Source of the DNA: an uncultured Prevotella sp. | Lineage (GTDB): Bacteria; Bacteroidota; Bacteroidia; Bacteroidales; Bacteroidaceae | DNA length: 9,618 bases | Direction of reading: 5' to 3' | NCBI GenBank assembly: GCA_937898715.1 | Contig: CALEKA010000001.1 | Span: forward strand, 1 to 9,618 | Shown: in pieces, positions 6,509 through 9,618 of the stretch | Layout of the letters: every line of letters begins with the position of its first letter | Position numbering within the stretch: the stretch's first letter is position 1 | Notes under the pieces: model-generated | Databases searched by the model: none | The model's input: only the letters and a program-made list of their open reading frames with translations | What the model was told of the DNA's origin: nothing | Position numbers and translations under genes: made by a program

Positions 6509-7594
6509 TTATTTATTCAGTAATTTCACAAACTCATCAAACAGGAATTCCGTGTCTACCGGACCTGAACATGCTTCGGGATGGAACTGAGCTGAGAACC
6601 AAGGATTCGTCTTGTGGCGTACACCTTCATTCGAACCATCATTCATATTAATAAAATAAGGTTCCCATTCTGCTGGAAGCGTACGACTATCTACAGCATA
6701 ACCATGGTTTTGCGAAGTAACGAAACAGCGATTTGTACCAACCATGCGAACGGGCTGATTATGGCTTCGATGACCATACTTCAATTTGTAGATTGTAGCA
6801 CCAGCAGCTTTTGACAAGAGTTGATTACCCATACAGATGCCCATACAGGGACGTACGTTAGGATTAGCTAAGAATTTCTTGATATTGTTGACAGCTTCTA
6901 CGCAGGTATCAGGGTCGCCAGGTCCATTCGCCAAGAAGAGTCCATCAAACTCCATATCGTTGAAATCATAATTCCAAGGTACACGAATAACCTCTACACC
7001 GCGGTTGATCAAGCAACGAATGATATTGTTCTTCACACCGCAGTCGACAAGAACTACCTTCTTGAGTCCTTTGCCCTCATTGTATCGGATAATCTCTTTG
7101 CACGATACTTGAGCCACATAGTTCACTCCCTCATATTCAGCTGTTGGAACGTTATCAGGTTCGTCATCAAAGAGAATTTTGCCCATCATCACACCATGCT
7201 CACGCAACACTTTGGTCAATTCTCGAGTATCGATACCAGTTATACCTGGCACTTTCTCGCGCTTTAGCCAATCTCCCAGACTTTCTACTGCATTCCAATG
7301 ACTATATTGCTCGCTATAATCGCTCACAATAATGGCCGAAGCATAAATCCGGTCACTTTCCATATAAGTGGCAAGACCATTTTCTCCTATGGTGAATGGA
7401 GGCACGCCGTAGTTGCCCACGAGAGGATAAGTCAACGTCATGAGCTGTCCTGCATACGAGGGATCCGTCAAACTTTCGGGATATCCCATCATGGCAGTGT
7501 TGAACACCACTTCTCCTGCCACAGGAGCTTCATAACCAAACGACTGACCATGAAATTGAGTTCCGTCGTCAAGAACTAATGTTACGTTACGCAT
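6509..7594 (-). CDS. carA: Carbamoyl phosphate synthetase small subunit (glutaminase)
   Basis: CarA hydrolyses glutamine and passes ammonia to CarB through an internal tunnel. The 361-residue protein has the CarA-specific N-terminal domain (VLDDGTQFHGQSFG, then FNTAMMGYPESLTDPSYAGQ at 31-50) followed by a class I glutamine amidotransferase domain from about 180. The catalytic triad is visible: Cys254 in MGICMGNQLL, His338 and Glu340 in FHPEA. The spacing matches Cys269/His353/Glu355 of E. coli CarA. LANGPGDPD (221-229) is also conserved. The ATG at 7592-7594 gives a standard N-terminus. The gene starts 59 nt after the purF-like gene, with no consensus promoter between them, and carB follows, so it is the middle gene of an operon. 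Full length, no oddities. Confidence 0.97.
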   Translation of the reverse strand: MRNVTLVLDDGTQFHGQSFGYEAPVAGEVVFNTAMMGYPESLTDPSYAGQLMTLTYPLVGNYGVPPFTIGENGLATYMESDRIYASAIIVSDYSEQYSHWNAVESLGDWLKREKVPGITGIDTRELTKVLREHGVMMGKILFDDEPDNVPTAEYEGVNYVAQVSCKEIIRYNEGKGLKKVVLVDCGVKNNIIRCLINRGVEVIRVPWNYDFNDMEFDGLFLANGPGDPDTCVEAVNNIKKFLANPNVRPCMGICMGNQLLSKAAGATIYKLKYGHRSHNQPVRMVGTNRCFVTSQNHGYAVDSRTLPAEWEPYFINMNDGSNEGVRHKTNPWFSAQFHPEACSGPVDTEFLFDEFVKLLNK

Positions 7595-7653
7595 ATTATT
7601 GAGTTGATGAGTATTTGCTTAATATATAAGGAGCATAAGCCCATACTTAAGAC

Positions 7654-9537
7654 TTAGGCTTTATACTGATGTTCGAAGTAGTTGATAAAAGCTTCGTTCA
7701 CACGCTTATTACCCCCTGGAGTGGGATAATGACCAGAGAAGTACCAATCTCCTGGAGAATGCGGACATGCCCTATGCAAGCCGTCAAGACTTTGATAAAC
7801 AATGTGAATCTCCGTAGTCACACCATCAGGACGAAGCATTTCGGCCATTTTTTCTGAGATTTCCTCTGTGGTGAATGGTTTGTACACTTCTCTTACATAG
7901 TTGACCACTTGTTCTTTGGGGAAATTCTCTTGCGATTTACATTTCTTGTAGATTTCTTCAAGACGCGCCTCTATTCCTCGATCACGATGCAACGCGATGG
8001 CCGCGCGGAAAGCAATAAATTCTTCCATGTGAGCCATGTCTATGCCATAATAATCAGGATAGCGCACCTGCGGAGAAGAACTTACTACTACTATACGTTT
8101 CGGATGTAAGCGATCCATGATACGAATTACGCTTTCACGCAATGTAGTACCTCTAACAATGCTATCATCAATGACCACGAGATTGTCCTCACCCGGTCGG
8201 ATAGAACCATAAGTTATATCGTACACATGAGCAGCCAAATCATTTCGGGAATTACCTTCAGCAATGAAGGTACGCATTTTAATGTCCTTCCAAGCCAACT
8301 TTTCAGAACGAATACGTCGGGATAGGATTTGATAGAGCTTTTCATGTGTAATCTTGCTGCCCAACTTTTCTATTTCTTCTGCCTTTTGACGATTTAGATA
8401 TTCATCAAATCCTTGCAGCATGCCATAGTAAGCAGCCTCTGCTGTATTGGGGATATAGCCCAACACGGTATTATCTAATTCTCCATTTACAGCCTTAAGG
8501 ATAGGTTCAACCAAAGTACGGCCGAGCTCCTTGCGCTCACGATAAATATCGACATCAGAACCACGACTAAAGTACACACGCTCAAAAGAGCATGCAGCAT
8601 ACTTCTTAGGTTCCAACACACGCTCTACATGGATGTCGCCTGCTTTCGAAACAAATATACCCTGTCCGGGAAGTAACTCATGCACTTTATCTGCATCCAA
8701 ATCGAACGCTGTCTGTATCACAGGTCGTTCAGAAGCCACCACAACAACTTCGTCGTCGCGATAATAGAATGCAGGGCGTATGCCCCAAGGATCGCGAAGT
8801 GTAAACATCTCGCCAGAGCCCGTAGTACCACATACTACATAGCCGCCATCCCACACAGGAGCAGACTGTTGAAGTACATTCTTTAAGTTGATATGATCCT
8901 CGATATAAGTTGTTATATCCAGATTTTCGAGGCCCTTACCTTTAGCTTCTTCGAAGCAGCGTTCGCTTTCACGATCCAAACGATGACCGAGCTGCTCGAG
9001 GAGCAGATACGTATCCGACACCATACGAGGATGTTGGCCCTTTACGGCGATAGCCTTAAATATCTCAGACACATTCGTCATATTAAAATTGGCACAGATG
9101 CAAAGATTCTTTGCACGCCAATTATTACGGCGCAGAAACGGATGGACATACGAAAGGCCACTCTTGCCGGTGGTAGAATACCGGAGGTGGCCCATATATA
9201 TTTCGCCAGCAAACGGCACGTAGCGGGCCGCAAAGTCCGCATCATGCAACTGTTCGCTCGAAAAATTGCTAATATCCTTATGTACGTTACCAAAAATCTC
9301 TTGAATAGCACCGCCGCCCAAGCCACGCTGCCTAAACATAAATTCCTCACCTGGAGCAGCCTGCATTTTCACGCAAGCAAGCCCTGCACCCTCCTGACCG
9401 CGGTTATGCTGCTTTTCCATCAGCAAATAAAGCTTATTCAAGCCATACATCCACGTGCCATACTTCTTTTCATAATAACTGAGCGGCTTCAGCAATCGTA
9501 CCATTGCCACGCCACACTCATGTTTCAAAGGTTCCAT
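7654..9537 (-). CDS. purF: Amidophosphoribosyltransferase-like protein, long divergent form
   Basis: PurF converts PRPP and glutamine to phosphoribosylamine, the first step of purine synthesis. This 627-residue protein has a class II (Ntn) glutaminase domain: Cys8 in KHECGVAM after a short propeptide-like leader, HNRGQEGAG (44-52), MGHLRYSTTG (115-124), CANFNMTN (148-155), VSDTYLL (173-179) and RDPWGIRP (248-255). The phosphoribosyltransferase domain carries the PRPP loop VVIDDSIVRGTT (454-465). It is longer than usual (about 470-500), with a charged helical insertion near 380-420 and an extra C-terminus (about 575-627, SPGDWYFSGHYPTPGG). Phe151 replaces the glycine usual in the HNG oxyanion motif. 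I chose ATG 9537 because homology starts at MEPLKHEC; the longer frame uses TTG at 9588, upstream of the -7 box. carA follows. It may be a paralogue beside a canonical PurF elsewhere. Confidence 0.88.
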   Translation of the reverse strand: MEPLKHECGVAMVRLLKPLSYYEKKYGTWMYGLNKLYLLMEKQHNRGQEGAGLACVKMQAAPGEEFMFRQRGLGGGAIQEIFGNVHKDISNFSSEQLHDADFAARYVPFAGEIYMGHLRYSTTGKSGLSYVHPFLRRNNWRAKNLCICANFNMTNVSEIFKAIAVKGQHPRMVSDTYLLLEQLGHRLDRESERCFEEAKGKGLENLDITTYIEDHINLKNVLQQSAPVWDGGYVVCGTTGSGEMFTLRDPWGIRPAFYYRDDEVVVVASERPVIQTAFDLDADKVHELLPGQGIFVSKAGDIHVERVLEPKKYAACSFERVYFSRGSDVDIYRERKELGRTLVEPILKAVNGELDNTVLGYIPNTAEAAYYGMLQGFDEYLNRQKAEEIEKLGSKITHEKLYQILSRRIRSEKLAWKDIKMRTFIAEGNSRNDLAAHVYDITYGSIRPGEDNLVVIDDSIVRGTTLRESVIRIMDRLHPKRIVVVSSSPQVRYPDYYGIDMAHMEEFIAFRAAIALHRDRGIEARLEEIYKKCKSQENFPKEQVVNYVREVYKPFTTEEISEKMAEMLRPDGVTTEIHIVYQSLDGLHRACPHSPGDWYFSGHYPTPGGNKRVNEAFINYFEHQYKA

Positions 9538-9563
9538 TCGCTTGAGACATTGGTTTTCGACTG

Positions 9564-9594
9564 CAAAGGTAGTGCAAATCGAGCGCAATACAAA
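9564..9594 (-). promoter_or_regulatory. Consensus Bacteroidetes promoter of the purF-like/carAB operon
   Basis: On the minus strand TTTG (9591-9594) and TACCTTTG (9564-9571) are 19 nt apart, matching the Bacteroidetes TTTG-N19-21-TAnnTTTG consensus. Transcription should begin near 9555-9561, giving a leader of about 20 nt before the ATG at 9537 and excluding the upstream TTG at 9588 as a start. The leader is too short to hold a riboswitch or attenuator, so regulation would act at the promoter. Confidence 0.75.
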
Positions 9595-9598
9595 GCGA

Positions 9599-9618
9599 AA
9601 GTCGAAGATTTTCGATTT
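9599..9618. repeat. Inverted repeat at the right edge, upstream of the operon promoter
   Basis: TCGAA (9602-9606) and TTCGA (9611-9615) are inverted around GATT. With one G-T wobble and two A-T pairs the arms reach 8 bp, ending exactly at the window edge. It lies just upstream of the -33 element, so it could be an operator or the terminator of an upstream gene outside the window. It is short and AT-rich, so chance is possible. Confidence 0.25.

Noticed and set aside
7595..7653. Separate promoter for carA in the 59-nt spacer
   Set aside because: No TAnnTTTG element is present on the minus strand, and the spacing is compatible with a single transcript.
7654..9537. B. subtilis-type [4Fe-4S] cluster in the PurF-like protein
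   Set aside because: A cysteine occurs in AACSFERVYF at the position of one ligand, but the C-terminal Cys-x-x-Cys pair expected for the cluster is absent.
9538..9588. N-terminal extension of the purF-like gene from a TTG at 9588
   Set aside because: The extension runs through the -7 box TACCTTTG, so its start codon would lie upstream of the predicted transcript start; the conserved N-terminus begins at ATG 9537.
1..9618. CRISPR array, insertion sequence with terminal repeats, or phage module
   Set aside because: No regularly spaced repeats, no transposase or phage genes, and no terminal inverted repeats of useful length were seen.

Overview
The window looks like a chromosomal segment of a Bacteroidales bacterium (Bacteroides/Prevotella-like; genus not resolvable here). 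The evidence is two promoters matching the Bacteroidetes consensus (TTTG, 19-20 nt, TAnnTTTG), the absence of Shine-Dalgarno sites, a DUF4421-type envelope protein, and the order of a long PurF-like protein followed by carA and carB, which from memory is shared with Bacteroides. Every supported gene lies on the minus strand, so transcription runs from the right edge to the left edge.

Right two thirds (about 9618 to 3210): a nucleotide-precursor operon. A consensus promoter at 9564-9594 drives a 627-residue amidophosphoribosyltransferase-like protein (purF-like), then carA (glutaminase subunit) and carB (synthetase subunit) of carbamoyl phosphate synthetase. Spacers are 59 and 80 nt, with no further consensus promoter. 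Two glutamine amidotransferases are thus probably co-transcribed, one making phosphoribosylamine for purines and one making carbamoyl phosphate for pyrimidines and arginine. The PurF is divergent: Phe stands at a usual oxyanion-hole glycine, and there is a long C-terminal extension. CarB and CarA carry signatures that, from memory, resemble eukaryotic CAD/CPS1 more than E. coli CarAB. Two start sites need care: the longest open frames of purF and carB begin with TTG and GTG and are over-long; the ATG starts at 9537 and 6428 are preferred.

Middle (3209 to 781): a 185-nt spacer with two inverted repeats, then a Gfo/Idh/MocA-type oxidoreductase followed after 21 nt by a DUF4421-type secreted/outer-membrane protein. 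A stem-loop at 683-714 may end this unit.

Left end (about 655 to 1): an accessory patch. It holds a 66-codon coding remnant with no start codon (454-654), a consensus promoter (420-451) placed almost leaderless ahead of an unrecognised 79-residue gene (166-405), and, at the edge, about 110 nt that on the minus strand resemble the 5' part of a group II intron RNA. The intron's catalytic core and any reverse transcriptase would lie outside the window. No rRNA, complete tRNA, CRISPR array or clear new multi-gene system was found.
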